Source: Bactrocera neohumeralis
Lineage: Eukaryota; Arthropoda; Insecta; Diptera; Tephritidae
Direction: 5' to 3'
NCBI RefSeq assembly: GCF_024586455.1
Contig: NC_065919.1
Span: 26,946,839-27,010,838 of the forward strand
Length of the DNA: 64,000 nt
The notes beneath the pieces are model-generated. The model was not told the origin of the DNA. It searched no databases and saw nothing but the letters and a program-made list of their open reading frames with translations. The position numbers were made by a program, and so were the translations under genes. Below, piece after piece: positions 46,030 to 58,748 of this stretch. Each line of letters opens with the position of its first letter. Position 1 is the stretch's first letter.

Positions 46030-48200
46030 CAAAACTGTTTAATGATTTGGATAAGTTTCTCTTTAAAAGGTTTATTGACAGTACGGAGTCAAATATTAAG
46101 TCGAACACTAAGTTCTTTTGGAACTTTGTAAAATCTAGAAGAACGCGTTCGGCCATTCCTTCTGCTTTACGCTGGGATGATAAGTCAACATGCACACCTG
46201 GCGAAATTTCTAACTTGTTTCCTGAATTCTTCAAATCAAATTATGTACACGATGATGCTGGTACTACTTCCACTTTGTCGGCTAATAATTTTCCATCCAT
46301 AAATTTTGTTCAGAGGATGATATTGTCAAGGCTATTTGTGATATTAAGCCATCTTTCAAATTGGATCTGGATGGGCTGCCGCCTGTACTTATAAAAAATT
46401 GTCCCGCCTTGGTATATCCTCTCATGCTTCTCTTTAATAAGTCTCTCTCCTCTGGGAATTTTATTTCAGTCTGGAAATTGACATGCATTACCCCTATCCT
46501 TAAAGGTTGTAGAAAGGATGTAGTATCCAATTACAGGCCTATTTCTAAACTTTCTACTATTTCGAAAAATGTTGAGTGTTCTGTTAAAAATAAATTATTT
46601 TTTGCAGTAAAATCAATAAATAATAATTAACATCAATCAGCATGGGTTTGTCTCTGGGCGCTCCACTGTGTCAAATTTAGCCGTTTTTAGCGATTATTCA
46701 ATATCGGCATTTTCGGCTGGATTACAGGTTGTTTTTACACAGATTTCTCTAAAGCCTTTGATAAAGCTTCATACAATATACTAATTAAAAAATTATCATC
46801 TTTAGGTTTTTATTCTGTCTTCTTGCAGTGGATTAAGTCATATTTATTTTCAGAATAGACAATGTGTTGTTAGTGTCGATGGAGTGTCATCCGATTAATT
46901 CATTGCGTCTTCGGGAGTGCTACAAGGAAGCGTTTTGTGTCCACTTCCCTTTGTGCTGTTTATCAATGACATTTCCTGTAGCTTCTCTTTTGCTAACATT
47001 TTGCTATATGCAGATGACTTCGCAATAATCAAAAGCTCCGAAGATGTATTCAAACTTCAATGTGGTATTGATAGTTTTTATGATTGGTGCTTGAAATCGA
47101 AGCTTTTGTGTTCTCAAATCTCGTTTGGGAGGGGACGTAGCATCTTACCTTCATGTTGCAATATATAATATACAAGATGCGTTCCAAAGTAAACAGGACT
47201 TTTTGAATCTAGCGCCCCCTGATGGCGCCATCTATGTTTATGTCGACTGGTGCGATACAATCTACTATTTTTATCGATTGTCCGGTTTCATGACATTTCA
47301 TCGATTGGAAGTGAAGTTATTGCGTTTCAAGTGTCAGTATGTTTGTGTTATCGGTGCGAAAATGAGCGTCGAACAAAGGGTCAACATTAAATTTTGTTTT
47401 AAAATTGGTAAAACTTTTATCGAAACATTTCAATTGATGAAACAAGTTTTTGGCGATGACTGACTATCCCGTAGCAGAGTGCTTTTTCAAAGTGGTCGTG
47501 CGGACATAAATGACGATCAACCTGTGGGCCAATCAAAATCCGTGATCACCGGAAATTCCATCGAAACTGTGCGTGAATTCATCAAAAATCAGCCGAAATT
47601 ATTATTGAAATTCATGGAAATGGAATTGAACATCTCCAAAACATCGATTTATCACATTTTGACCAAACATTTGGGCTTGCGAAAGGTGTGTGCATGGTTT
47701 GTTCCGCACAAATTGACTGACGACCAAAAATTGCTCAGAATCCCAACATTCGAAGGACGATTATTTGACTCCATTTTGGAGATCATATTGCCTATCGTCA
47801 ATGAATAGGATTAAATGCGTTAAAAAGATTTTTCTTAAATTTGCACTCCGCTCCTTAAAGTTTATTGGCATAATACCATCGTATACATCTCCTTTATTGC
47901 TTTTACATCTTTAATTAGTGGAAAATCGAGGGTCCGTTATCTGCCTTTTATTTGTTTTCAATGTAATTAATTGAGGTATTGACCCTATTTTTTTAGGGAA
48001 AATTAATTTCAATACTCCTCAGCATTGTCTCAGATCTATTTCTCCATTTTATTATAAAAAGGAGAATACTAAATTTGCGGATTTTGCTCCCCTCAAGCGT
48101 GCTATGCGTGAGTTTAACTCGATTTCCGAGAAAGTTCTTCCGGGTTTTTCTCACTCTAGGGTTTCCTTCACTAATACCCTTAATTCTGCTTTTTAGTTTA
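46030..48200 (+). mobile_element. Jockey-like non-LTR retrotransposon, interrupted by mariner
   Basis: Plus-strand pieces in order: ESNIKSNTKFFWNFVKSRR (before the RT), LDLDGLPPVLIKNCPALVYP and NYRPISKLSTISKNVE (RT opening), HGFVSGRSTVSNL, VVFTDFSKAFDKA, LQGSVLCPLPFVLFINDIS, LLYADDFAIIKS (catalytic ADD), then after the mariner the C-terminal RFFLKFALRSLKFIGIIPSY and 'PLKRAMREFNSISEKV'. Two or more frame breaks (about 46,330, 46,625 and 46,860) disable it. All main RT motifs are still recognisable, so it is among the better preserved copies. Confidence 0.8.
47173..47770 (+). mobile_element. Mariner deletion derivative (copy 3), 3' truncated
   Basis: It begins CAAGATGCGTTCCAAAGTAA after TA and encodes MSVEQRVNIKFCFKIGKTFI, LLKFMEMELNISKTSIYHIL and 'FVPHKLTDDQKLLRI'. 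It crosses the same central deletion as the other two copies and stops abruptly at 'ttatttgac' at 47,770, where retrotransposon sequence resumes. The right terminal repeat is missing. Confidence 0.8.
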
Positions 48201-48335
48201 AGTTATCTATTTTTATAATAGTAATTTAATAATTGTAGAATTCTAATTTAAATCTAAAAATTCCATTAGTCTGTAAGAATTAATGTTCATAGACTTAAGT
48301 AACTAAATAAATTCGGACCTCTAGACTAGAATCTT
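48201..48335. other. Short AT-rich tail
   Basis: Likely the 3' untranslated end of the jockey-like element. No separate feature. Confidence 0.3.
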
Positions 48336-49700
48336 CGTTATTGGCGTAGACACCGCTTACGCGATTATAGCCGAGTTAACAACAGCGCGCTAGTCGTTTC
48401 TTCTTTTTGCTACGTGGCGCCAATTGGATATTCCACGCGAAGCCAGGTTCTTCTCCACTTGGTCCTTCCAATGGAGTGGAGGTCTTCCTCTTACTCTGCT
48501 TCCCCCGGCGCGTACGGCGTCGAATACTTTCAGAGCTGGAGCGTTTTCGTCCATCCGGACAACATGACGCTGAACTATGTCAATGTCGTCATAAGTATAT
48601 CTCATACAGCTGATCGTTCCATCAAATGCGATATTCGCCGTGGCCAACGCGCAAATGACCATAAATCTTTCGCAGAACTTTTCTCTCGAAAACTCGCAAC
48701 GTCAACTCATCAGTTGTTGTCATCATCCAAGCCTCAGCATCATATAGCGATCATTGCTTTCAATAGCCTACTCAGTCAGAAGTAGCACCTGTTGGCACCC
48801 GTTGGATTTCCAGGCTGACATTGTTGGTGGTGTTTACGTTGGTTCCAAGTTAGACGAAATTATCTACGACTTCGAAGTTATGACAGTCAACAGTAACCTG
48901 GAAGCCAAGTCGCTAGAACCTCTATGCGATGTTGAGGAGGCTTATCCCACGGTAGTTGGCTCAAATTGTGGAGTCTTCCGTTTTGTGGATTGGGGAGAGT
49001 ACACTAAAATTTCTATCGTTGGGCATGCTTTCGTCCGACCATATTTTACAAAGAAGCTGATGCATGCTCCTTATCAGTTCTTCGCCGCCGTATTTGAATA
49101 GCTCGGCCGGCAATCCATAGGCCCCCGCTGCTTTGTTGTTCTTCAGACGAGTAATTGCTATTCGAACTTCTTTATGGTACGTTCGTATGGGACTCTGGTT
49201 TACCATCTCCTGGTGTTATACTTTCAGCAGGCTGGAGAAGAATTTCCTCCACTATTTTAGTATGCTCTGGGCATCAGTCCCTAGATCACCTCCGGGGGTT
49301 CTACAGGAGTATGCTCCGGTATTGAAACCTTTTGTTAGTCGCCGCATTATTTCATAGAATTTTCGAGCGTGTCCCCTGTCGGCCAGCTTGTCAAGCTCTT
49401 CGTACTCACGCATTTCGGCCTCTCTTTTTTTTGTCTGCATATGTATCTCACTTCCCTCTTTAACTTTCTATATCTATCCCATCCCGTGCGTGTTCCCAAA
49501 CCCAACGCACAACCCTTAGGAGGAATGGTTCGCCCTCTCACTCTAGCTCGCCTTCAAATGGATGTTCTTTGGCTACCCAGAGGATACTTGGTCTAAGACC
49601 GGAAGTCGTGAGCTACTTGAGCCGTATTTAAAAAATTTCTGACCAGCCACTAGTCAATGGGAATCAGAGAACTTAACTCACGGGGGTTCACAATCGCCCC
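48336..49700 (-). mobile_element. RTE-type retrotransposon, deleted copy with 3' terminus
   Basis: The 3' end (inverse of the text at 48,343-48,372) is complete. The minus strand encodes FDAVRAGGSRVRGRPPLHWK (C-terminal region), then beyond the deletion at about 48,915 the RT opening KNNKAAGAYGLPAELFKYGG, then the linker, and near 49,490 it jumps directly into the 5' leader, so the endonuclease is gone. The deletion at 48,915 matches the one at 41,655 base for base over the junction. Confidence 0.85.
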
Positions 49701-52700
49701 CGAAACAACAGCGAGTTGGTAGTCACGAAATCGTAGAAAATGGCTCTGATTGATGAATAATAAAGTACTGCTTATTCAAAACAATACAACGTTTAATCCT
49801 AAATGTTATTCCAAGGAAAGAGCCTTCAACCGAACTTAAAAAACAGCTGAATGAAGGCGGTAAAACATGGTATCCCCTATAAAGTCGCTTAGAAGGTGTT
49901 TGAAACCATTCATATCCAATTACTTTTTCAAGCAAATCAGTCGGACCTTTTCTACATATCAATCCCTATAAGTCGTTATTACTAAACCTCTATAATATAA
50001 TACCAATCTTCCTCCGTTTTGAAACGCTTTTCCGCCTTTCTCTCGATCTATTTATTTTACGCCAGTTGTTTGTTTGATTCGCTATTCTCTTAAGTTTTTC
50101 TTTAATACTCGCACTTGCTTGCCGTATTTATTCAATAAACAAACCGTTTTCTCGCAAGTGTAACCCAACAAGAGAACTTTAAAAATAAATAAAGTTGAAC
50201 TTTTCAGATTATTGTTTTTCCAAAAACTAAAAATAAAGATTGACCATCGCTGAAATGCGCGTAACTGCACATTTACGCCGCAAACTGAATTTTCACCTCC
50301 ATAATAGTGAGCGTGCCAAACAACTTGTTAATTTTCAACATTTTGCAGCAGCTGCGGTGCCACAATGCGTTCTACTCAAACACGAAGGCAAAGGTTTGAA
50401 AATTTCAAATGGCAATTTAGTGGCAATAACTTTTGTGCAGCTGGCAAGGGGTTTTTTGTTTATTTTTCCATCACACCTGCAAGCTCAACCCAGTAAACAA
50501 AAATATTTCCGAAAACAAGAGAATATGGGAAAGCAATTTTTTGCTCTATTGACGGCTATATGAGTCCCAGATAAAAATCTCAAAAAAAGTATTCCAAAGT
50601 ACTTCAGCATCCCGTCGCTGTTGACCGTCCAAATTTTTAAGAGATATACTACCGAGCGCAATTCAATCCTGACTTCCATGTAGAATCCCTAGAGAAGGCC
50701 AGTTCCGCCAAATGGATGTAAGCTTCTCTGCTCTGAATATACTTATATAATCTGTTTCGATTGATGGTAATAGAGGCAGAAGAAGGCTTCCTCTCCGCTG
50801 GAAAGGCATGTGATCGCTGGACTTGATCCCAATTTAATGTGAATTTGTTGTTAAATTGCGTAAGAGAGAACGAATTAACGCCTTTGGTGGGTTTATCCTT
50901 ATATCGGTAAGGCGGTCACAAAACCGGTTACATTTCGGTTACGTGGACGCGACTGTGGTTGAAACTGTTTACTGGTTGTTATTATTTCTAAGTTCAATTT
51001 CTTTTTTGTTTATTTTCACTTTGTTACTACTCTTTCTAACCACATTGTTTCTTCTATTGTTTACATTCACTTTGGCGCAAACTGCATTTCAAATTGCCAT
51101 TTATTCTGTTTGCTTGGCTGTGAACTTTGTAGCTAGAGGAGTCAATACAAAACTTATCATTCGAACAATGGCAAAGGTTAAGTTCACGTGAGTTCAATAT
51201 TCACGCCAGTTGAATATCAATTTTGCTTTCAACTATTGGAAAAGAACATACGTACCTATTTATTTGTATTGATATTTTTAATGGCTGAGTGCCACCATGG
51301 TTTAAAGAAGAGCTTACACTTGAAAATAAGGTAAAATCAGGCTCGTAAGTTTTTTGGGAAATCCAAACCTCGGAAGCATTTAAGACCTTTCTGATTTCAA
51401 TGACAAAGAAAGTAGTACACATGTCTCACGCCAGAAATTAACTAAAAAGTGAGAAATCACAAGGGCCCTATTATTGAAAATCGCGAATTCCGCAATCCGC
51501 AGATGTTTTTTCTTTTATAATGGAGGCACTAGACTCCAACAGCTCCGATTGGCATTCGTGCAACAAGTTCTTCCATCGCTCAATATACTACCTCAAATGC
51601 AATTCTTTAACACCCCTTGCAGACGAATTGTTGAATTATTATTCAATAAGGTCAAAAATTTAAACTTTTTAAATATTAGACACCATTTTTTCTTTATTCA
51701 CATTTATTTTTATAACAATTTAAAAGATTTGCTTTGAGCCAGCTCTCACAATATGTTATAAAAAAAATTACAATATTTATTTAATTATAGTTAAGCGGTT
51801 TCTTAGACACAATATTTATTGGCCTGAGGGCCCGCTTCATCAATGTTATTGCCTGCTATAATCGAGTTTGGTTTTAGGTAGGTAGGTGTTTAACCTGCTA
51901 CAATATCCAGACTAAAGTAGCGTTAGGGTCACTCTAATTTCACGCGGCAACCCGTCGTCATTCACTGGAATATAATCGACGATGGTGTTGCTGGCTACAC
52001 TGAGATGTGTGCTCACTACTCGTCTGAAGTTGATCGCTTCGGAAAAAAGTTAATGTTCCTAGGATGTGACTCCGCTTCAAGCAGACGACTTCAAGCATGA
52101 TTTTTGTTGTTCACCTTTCTGCTAGGCCCGTGCGATACCTGGGTTTTGCTTAGAGAACGACATGTAATATTGAAGCTGTTGCTAAGTAAATTTTTCCCTA
52201 GTAATAAATAGAAAATAATATTATATATACGTAGTTTGGTAACTAAGTATATTTATACTCACACTTTTATCTTTCCGCTGACGCCATATTTAACATAGAG
52301 ACATCGGAAAGGAAGCTTTTAATGTGGGATATAAAAAATTAAGTATTTGCCTTACTACATCATTTATTACTTAATTACTATTGAATATAAAATCACACAT
52401 AAAGGAAAAAAATTCTGCTTTTCAACGCGGAGGCAGCGCTCAAATGTAAACAATGCAAACAGCTGTTGCAACAAATTGAACGACGAAGACTGATTGCCAA
52501 AATTGTCAATGAAATACATTAATTTGCATCAAGAATGATAGATACTCTATCATTCTTGAATTTGCATCACGTTCCGTTTTTATTCCTTGCACACAGTACA
52601 TAATTAAGAGGAAAAATAGTTTCAATAATATACATTTGTTTTGTTAACTACTTTAGCCTTGGCTTATCCAAATATGAGTGGTATGACAGTGACATTACAA

Positions 52701-53392
52701 AGTTAATCGATAAGTATACTTCGTTATCGTTAGCTTTTACGGCATACAATTTTGCAAAAGTTTCATGGTTTATTCTTCTCATTATCATTACATAACAAAA
52801 AAACATTTATGATAATAGAGGCCTTGTGTACAATTTAAGTAAAATTTTTACAAAAATTACTGGGAATATTAACAACAACAACGCAGGCTGCAAATATAAA
52901 ATTCTTATTGGGAATGGTTTGAAACCTAACTAAATCACTTTTAATTTACATTATTGGGCACTAATGTTATCTGTATTACATGGCTTGAAGGCTGCTATTT
53001 ACAAAATTTTAATCATTAAAGATAAAGTATTTTTAATTACGAAAGCAAAAAATGTTTCGCCGAATGTGTGTGAATTGGATGGCTAAACATTTGTTAAATG
53101 CCAGATGCAACTCTGCGGAAACTTTCGTTCTATTTTTGTTTTGGTTCAGTTTTCAAGAAGAAGACTGCGGTGTAGGGTTTCTGCAGCTACTGCTTAAAAT
53201 TTTTTTATTTTATTGGCTCTTATAATATAATTAATTGATAAAGAAAAAAATTTACGATTTTAATCGAAGCGTAGTAGAAACATTTTCGGTGTTACAGCCC
53301 TTTTCTGTATCAAAATTTTGTGTGATTTTAGTGAATTCAATCAAGCAATTTCGTGCGCATGCAACCCTTCAGTAGCAATTAACCAATCAGCT
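49701..53392. other. Intergenic region upstream of Ino80
   Basis: No gene recognised. A weak relative of the 'CCTTGGCCGG' repeat lies at about 50,905-50,970, and an old repeat-like stretch at about 51,870-52,160. Poly-A/T is frequent. The compact hairpin at 52,521-52,569 is listed separately. Confidence 0.45.
52521..52569. repeat. Hairpin flanked by 11-bp direct repeats
   Basis: AATTTGCATCA occurs at 52,521-52,531 and 52,559-52,569. Between and overlapping them is a perfect 14-bp stem (52,529-52,542 with 52,546-52,559) around a 3-base loop. It looks like a templated inverted duplication. Confidence 0.85.
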
Positions 53393-53764
53393 GTAAGTTA
53401 ATAAGAATTTTCGTTTAGTTGGCTTTATTTGCAATTTTTGTTTTGTTGCTGCCTTTTCAATCGAACCTCAGCAACTAGCATGTAAAACGCGTATGACTTG
53501 TGACAGCATTGTGTGGTGATAAAGAAAAATTTGTGGTTGCGCATGTGAAATTTCTTAGCGTTACGTATGCATATTTCACGAATTACTTTCTGGACAATTG
53601 GTTTTTTTCGAAATTTGAATTTGAATTGCATGTAAAGAATAGCGGAAGTAGCACAACGCAACGGACATTGTGCATTACAGCGGATGCATTTAAAGCAAAA
53701 CAAGGTAGCTGCGTCAAAATGATAAAATTTTCTTGAAATCTATAATATATACATTTATATTTAG
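53393..53764 (+). promoter_or_regulatory. Possible 5'-UTR intron of Ino80
   Basis: A consensus donor (CT|GTAAGT at 53,393) follows a CCAATCAG box, and an acceptor with a T-rich tract (ATTTAG, ending 53,764) lies 27 bases before the Ino80 start codon. Transcript evidence would be needed; it is inferred from splice signals only. Confidence 0.35.
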
Positions 53765-53791
53765 GAAATTGTGAGCTAAAAAATTAATAAA

Positions 53792-56700
53792 ATGCTTCAA
53801 ACTGGCGCACCCGCCAACGGACCAGCAAGAATGATGAACCAAATACCGACGCCCATGGGGCCGCAAACGCCAACACAGTCTGCAGCAGCACAACCCAACA
53901 ACCAACGGCGCATTGCGGAACCTCTGCATATACAACGACTGGAGGCGGCTTTAAATATGCGACCCTTCATGGAACACGCAAAAAAGGTGTTATCACAACC
54001 GCTCAGCAGTGGTGATGATTCGAACGCTACAGAAGAAGACGTACACCAAGGTACGGGCGGTACGGACAATTCTGATGATGAGGGTGGTGGTGCACGCAAA
54101 AAACGCAACCGGCGACTTGGCACCAAAGAAGGTATGATAGTAAGAAATAATGATAAATGTTCCACAGTAAGCATTATTAATATATATTTTAGAGCGCCAA
54201 AGTGTCAAAACGCATTTATTCAACTTCAATGACATTACAAATGATAGGGAGTGGTTGTACGATGTGTTGCTCAGCGATACTGATACTGAGACGGAAATAA
54301 GTGACGAAGATGATTATGTAAAAGAATTATTGAAAACGCATATATTCGAACAGAGACATCGCGAAAACTTCTACAAAAAGACAACGGTAAGGCCAAAAAA
54401 TTATATCCTGAATAGGATATATATATTTTTTTTCATAACACCTCTCAGACCCTATAAAATATATTGCGGGCTGAGTTATTTTACACAACTGTCTGTCCGT
54501 TTGTATATACGGGAACTCAGTTTTTGAGATGTCGATGTAAAATTTTGCACACGTTCTTTTCTCTACAGCATATGAAAATCCTCCTTTAGTATGAAAAACT
54601 TTTTTATTAATAATAAAAAAATATCCCCATATTTGAAATGGATTATTGTCCAAAATAACGATATAATCTTCGAAAAAGATTTTTCTGATCGGACCATGTG
54701 TCAACTCGGCACCATCCTTCGAAATTACTTTAGGAATGTTTTGGTACTGCTACAACAGATGAAAATCAACTTTGTGTATGGAATTATTAGTATTTGTATT
54801 ATAACTTCGGTGATATCGAAGTTAATGTTTTTTCTTGTTTCTTAATTATTTGTGCGCTCTTATAAAGTAATTTATATTATAGAATACTCAATACGCATAT
54901 TACGGTGCTGGTATGCTCTCCAACCATGACATGTTTCCCGAACATCAACAATCCATAGTGGGCGTGCGTAAACGTAGGCGGCGTACTAAGAAGGAGAAAC
55001 CCATAAAGCCGCCGAAGTTGCCGAAAGAGCCCAAAGTGCGTAAGCCACGCAAACCAAAGGTCGAACAACCTGAGCCTGGTGAAATCCCACCGTCCGAGTT
55101 GAATAATTATGCCTTTGGTGACACTTCTGCAGTTAATGATGAGGATGACAATATAACCGATGAAATGGATAGCACTTTAGATGCTAACTTATCACTACTA
55201 CCACCTAGTGGTGTGCCACATAGCGGACGTGGACGTCGTCGTAAGAGTCAGCAAGCACGTACACCCGAAGTAATGGCAGCACGGCGACGACGTGTCTGGC
55301 AATTGATGGCCAAAAAGGAGCTTGGCCGCTGTCAGCGCGGCAAGGCCAACAATCACAAGGAAGTGCTGCAAAATTGCAAACGTGTGGCCACTATGTGCTC
55401 GAAGGTTGTGCGCCAACGCGCTATGATTTCACAAAAAGTCATGAAGGAGACCGTGTGGCGCGCCAAACGCCTCACGCGCGAAATGATGGGCTACTGGAAG
55501 CGCTATGAGCGTGTGGAGCGCGATACGCGCCGGCGCATGGAACGAGAAGCCGAGGAGCAGCGCAAGATGGATGTAGAAATCATAGAGGCCAAGCGGCAGC
55601 AAAGAAAACTAAACTTCCTCATCACGCAAACGGAGCTTTACGCGCATTTTATGTCGAAGAAGTTGGGTCAGGGCACTGAAGAGGAGCAGCTGCGTATACT
55701 AAATCAATTGGATGAGGAAATCAATCCGCGTCTCGCCGCTTATGACGACTATGATGCTGATCACTACAAGTCGTTGGCGCAGAAGAACGCTGAACTGGCT
55801 TTCTCTGCCGATCGCGATAAGACGCGGCGTTTCGATGTGGCGGCGCATTTGAAGCAGGAGAACGAGTCTACAGACAGCAGTGCCATGGAGAAAATTAAAA
55901 AAGAAGAGGATGATGCGGAGTCGTCCCTGCCAGTGACGCCGGCGAAGGCCGATGTGCCGCAGCCAGAAATGTTTAAAGGCACACTCAAGACCTACCAAAT
56001 TAAGGGTGCGTATTTTTATAAGTTTTTTGACGAGAAATATTTTATAATATCGAACTATAAATAATTCCAGGTGTAACCTGGCTCGCTAATCTCTATGACC
56101 AGGGCATTAGCGGCATACTCGCCGACGAAATGGGTCTCGGCAAAACTGTGCAGTCCATTGCATTTCTCTGCCATGTGGCCGAGCGCTACGGTGTCTGGGG
56201 TCCATTTCTAATCATCTCGCCGGCGTCGACGCTGCACAACTGGCAGCAGGAGATGCAACGTTTCGTGCCCGACTTCAATGTCGTACCCTATTGGGGTTCG
56301 CCGAATGAGCGCAAAATTCTCCGTCAATTTTGGGAGCAAAAGGATCTGCACACGCGTGACGCCAGCTTTCATGTGGTCATCACATCGTATCAACTGATCG
56401 TATCCGACTACAAATACTTCAATCGCATCAAGTGGCAATACATGGTGTTGGATGAGGCACAGGCCATAAAGAGCGCCTCCTCCATGCGCTGGAAGCTGTT
56501 GCTCGGCTTCAATTGCCGCAATCGGCTGCTGCTCAGCGGCACGCCCATACAAAACAGCATGGCTGAGCTGTGGGCGCTCTTGCATTTCATTATGCCCACC
56601 CTCTTCGACTCGCACGATGAGTTTAACGAATGGTTCTCGAAGGATATTGAATCGCATGCGGAGAATAAGACGGGCATCGATGAGAAGCAAATATCACGTC

Positions 56701-58748
56701 TGCACATGATACTCAAGCCGTTCATGTTGCGACGCATCAAAAAGGATGTGGAGAATGAGCTGTCCGATAAGATTGAGATTATGGTCTACTGCCCGCTGAC
56801 CATACGCCAGAAACTGCTCTACATGGCGTTAAAGAAGAAAATACGCATCGAGGATTTGTTGCATTTCACTGGAGGTGGCGCGGGTAGCGCCGGTGATGGG
56901 CATCATTTCGATAAGAATTTCACATCAAATCTCATGAACTTGGTCATGCAGTTTCGTAAGGTATGCAACCATCCCGAGCTCTTCGAGCGACGCGACGCAA
57001 AAAGTCCGTTTGCAATGCGCTGTGAGGAGTATGTGCTGCCGCGTTTGGTCTACTCCGAATGCTTGCTGCAACGCGCCTTGCCCAGCAAGCGGCATTTGCT
57101 GTACAACAGGTGTCCATCTTACTTAATCACTAAAACCCTTTTTTTAAAACTATATTTTTTTTACGCGCCAGTTACTCCATCTTCAAGGCGGCCTACGTGC
57201 ATCGAACGCTCTTCAGTGAACCGCTTACCGGTAGGACCAAAAAGACCAGTGAGCACTATGCGCGCTATGTGGACTTGAACGCCAGCGGCAGTTGCTGTTT
57301 CAGTTTCGCGCGTTTGTGTGATCTCTCGCCGCTTGATTTGGAGGATGTTACCATCAACGGACTGATTGCCTAGTGAGTGCGGTGCTCTTTCCTTAACTGT
57401 TTTTAATTCACTCTACTTTTATTAATTCACCATAATTTAACTAATTCACCATACCTTTATTAATTCACCATACTTTTTTTAATTCACCATACCTTTGTTA
57501 ATTCACCATACCTTTGTTAATTCACCATACCTTTTGTTAATTCACCATACCTTTGTTAATTCACCACATTTCAGCATATTACACTATCGCCGCCGATTGC
57601 TGCAATATGCTTTGCTCGCTTACCGCCGTCAATGGTGGCCGCATTATAAGTCCACGCGCTTTCAGCTCTTGGAACCGACGCTGGAGCAACCACTGCAGCC
57701 TAGTTTTATGCTGCAACAAAGTGTTTTGCGTAATTTCCTCTTCACTGGTGTGGTGAGTATATGAAAATTCATATTTGGACAGTCAATAAAACGGTAACTC
57801 AACTCTGAAAACCAATAGACGAGCCGCGAGAGCAACGTTTACGCCTTCGGTGGTTACAAAACAGTCAATATACAGGAAACGATCGAACACCGCGTTATAC
57901 GCAGCAAATGCATTGGTGATCCGACGCAAAAAATGGCTCACTTGCGTTTCAGTGAAGATCTGGACATAAAAACGGAATATGATTTGGAGAGCAGCGTAGA
58001 CGCCAGCAGCACGCCAGCCAAGTCACATAAGTCCACATCAAAGCACAAAGATGATGTCAGTAGCAACGCCAAGTTGCTGCCCGAATTTCCGCACGTGCCA
58101 CGCACGCCCACCGTATACCAGTGCGAGGCGCTCGAAATGCCGCGCTTTCTCTACGGACTCAGTCAGCGCGTGCAGGCCGTCAAGCGAAACTTATAGTAAA
58201 TATCTTAACATGTTTAGTGTACTAAAGTAATAATCCTCTTATCAAATTGTTTACAGTTGTGAGAGCCGCGACGCTGCTTGGGCTCAAATACGTCACCTGC
58301 AGTGTGAGAACGCTGTTGGTTTGCAGTTGGTTAACACTGCGCTGGAACTGTGTCGTCCGCGCTATGGCTGGTCGTCGATTGTTGTGCCGGATAAGCAAAC
58401 GCTCGTGTCCGATGCCGGCAAACTGGCGGTGCTGGATAGCTTGCTGACGCGCCTCAAAGCGCAGGGTCACCGTGTGCTTATCTACTCACAAATGACGAAA
58501 ATGATTGATTTGTTGGAGGTGCGTAGTGCCATAATTACTGCTAAGGATTGTGTCATTCAAAGCATTTTATGTTCTTTTAGGAGTACATGTGGCATCGCAA
58601 ACATCGCTACATGCGCCTGGATGGTTCGAGCAAGATTTCGGCGCGTCGTGACATGGTGGCCGATTTCCAGACAAGGGAAGATATTTTTGTTTTTCTGCTA
58701 TCCACACGCGCTGGCGGTTTGGGTATTAATTTAACGGCTGCTGATACG
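53792..58748 (+). CDS. Ino80: Chromatin-remodelling ATPase INO80, exons 1-9 (3' end absent)
   Basis: Nine exons join in frame: 53,792-54,131; 54,193-54,386; 54,883-56,005; 56,071-57,109; 57,172-57,372; 57,575-57,752; 57,819-58,195; 58,257-58,518; 58,581-58,748, all with GT-AG introns, giving 1,294 residues. INO80 is the ATPase of the nuclear INO80 complex, which slides nucleosomes and handles H2A.Z. The N-terminus is acidic; a Lys/Arg-rich stretch precedes the DBINO domain (from about GRCQRGKANNHKEVL to FMSKKLG, the actin-related-protein binding region). The SNF2 ATPase shows DEMGLGKT (571-578), DEAQ (680-683), SGTPIQNSMAELWALLHF and KPFMLRRIKKDVENELSDKI. A family-typical insertion follows FRKVCNHPELFERR, and helicase C begins RVLIYSQMTKMIDLLEEYMW and reaches STRAGGLGINLTAADT. 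Exon 9 ends in phase 0 at a consensus donor. The next conserved segment (FYDSDWNP, then QAMDRAHRLGQ) and the C-terminus are not found up to 64,000. No stop or frameshift is present. Confidence 0.95.
54397..54790 (+). mobile_element. Mini-me/DINE-like repeat in Ino80 intron 2
   Basis: It starts with the hairpin ATATCCT gaat AGGATAT (54,403-54,420), followed by text like 'agaccctataaaatatat..gggctgag' and the GTCY tract 'ctgtctgtccgtttgtatat', in the same order as the repeat at 5,543. It accounts for most of the 496-base intron 2, much longer than the 60-70 base introns nearby. The right border is uncertain. Confidence 0.65.
57403..57566 (+). repeat. Tandem repeat of about 20 bp in Ino80 intron 5
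   Basis: The unit TTAATTCACCATACCTTTG repeats about eight times with small changes, filling nearly all of intron 5 (57,373-57,574) and ending a few bases before the acceptor (ACATTTCAG). The unit does not contain the acceptor itself. Confidence 0.9.

Noticed and set aside
50856..51191. 111-codon frame with a long hydrophobic segment
   Set aside because: Its start overlaps a common interspersed repeat and the hydrophobic part comes from a T-rich tract.
55699..55998. Antisense frames within Ino80 exons 3 and 4 (also 56,208-56,740)
   Set aside because: Shadows of the Ino80 coding strand, which has full domain support.
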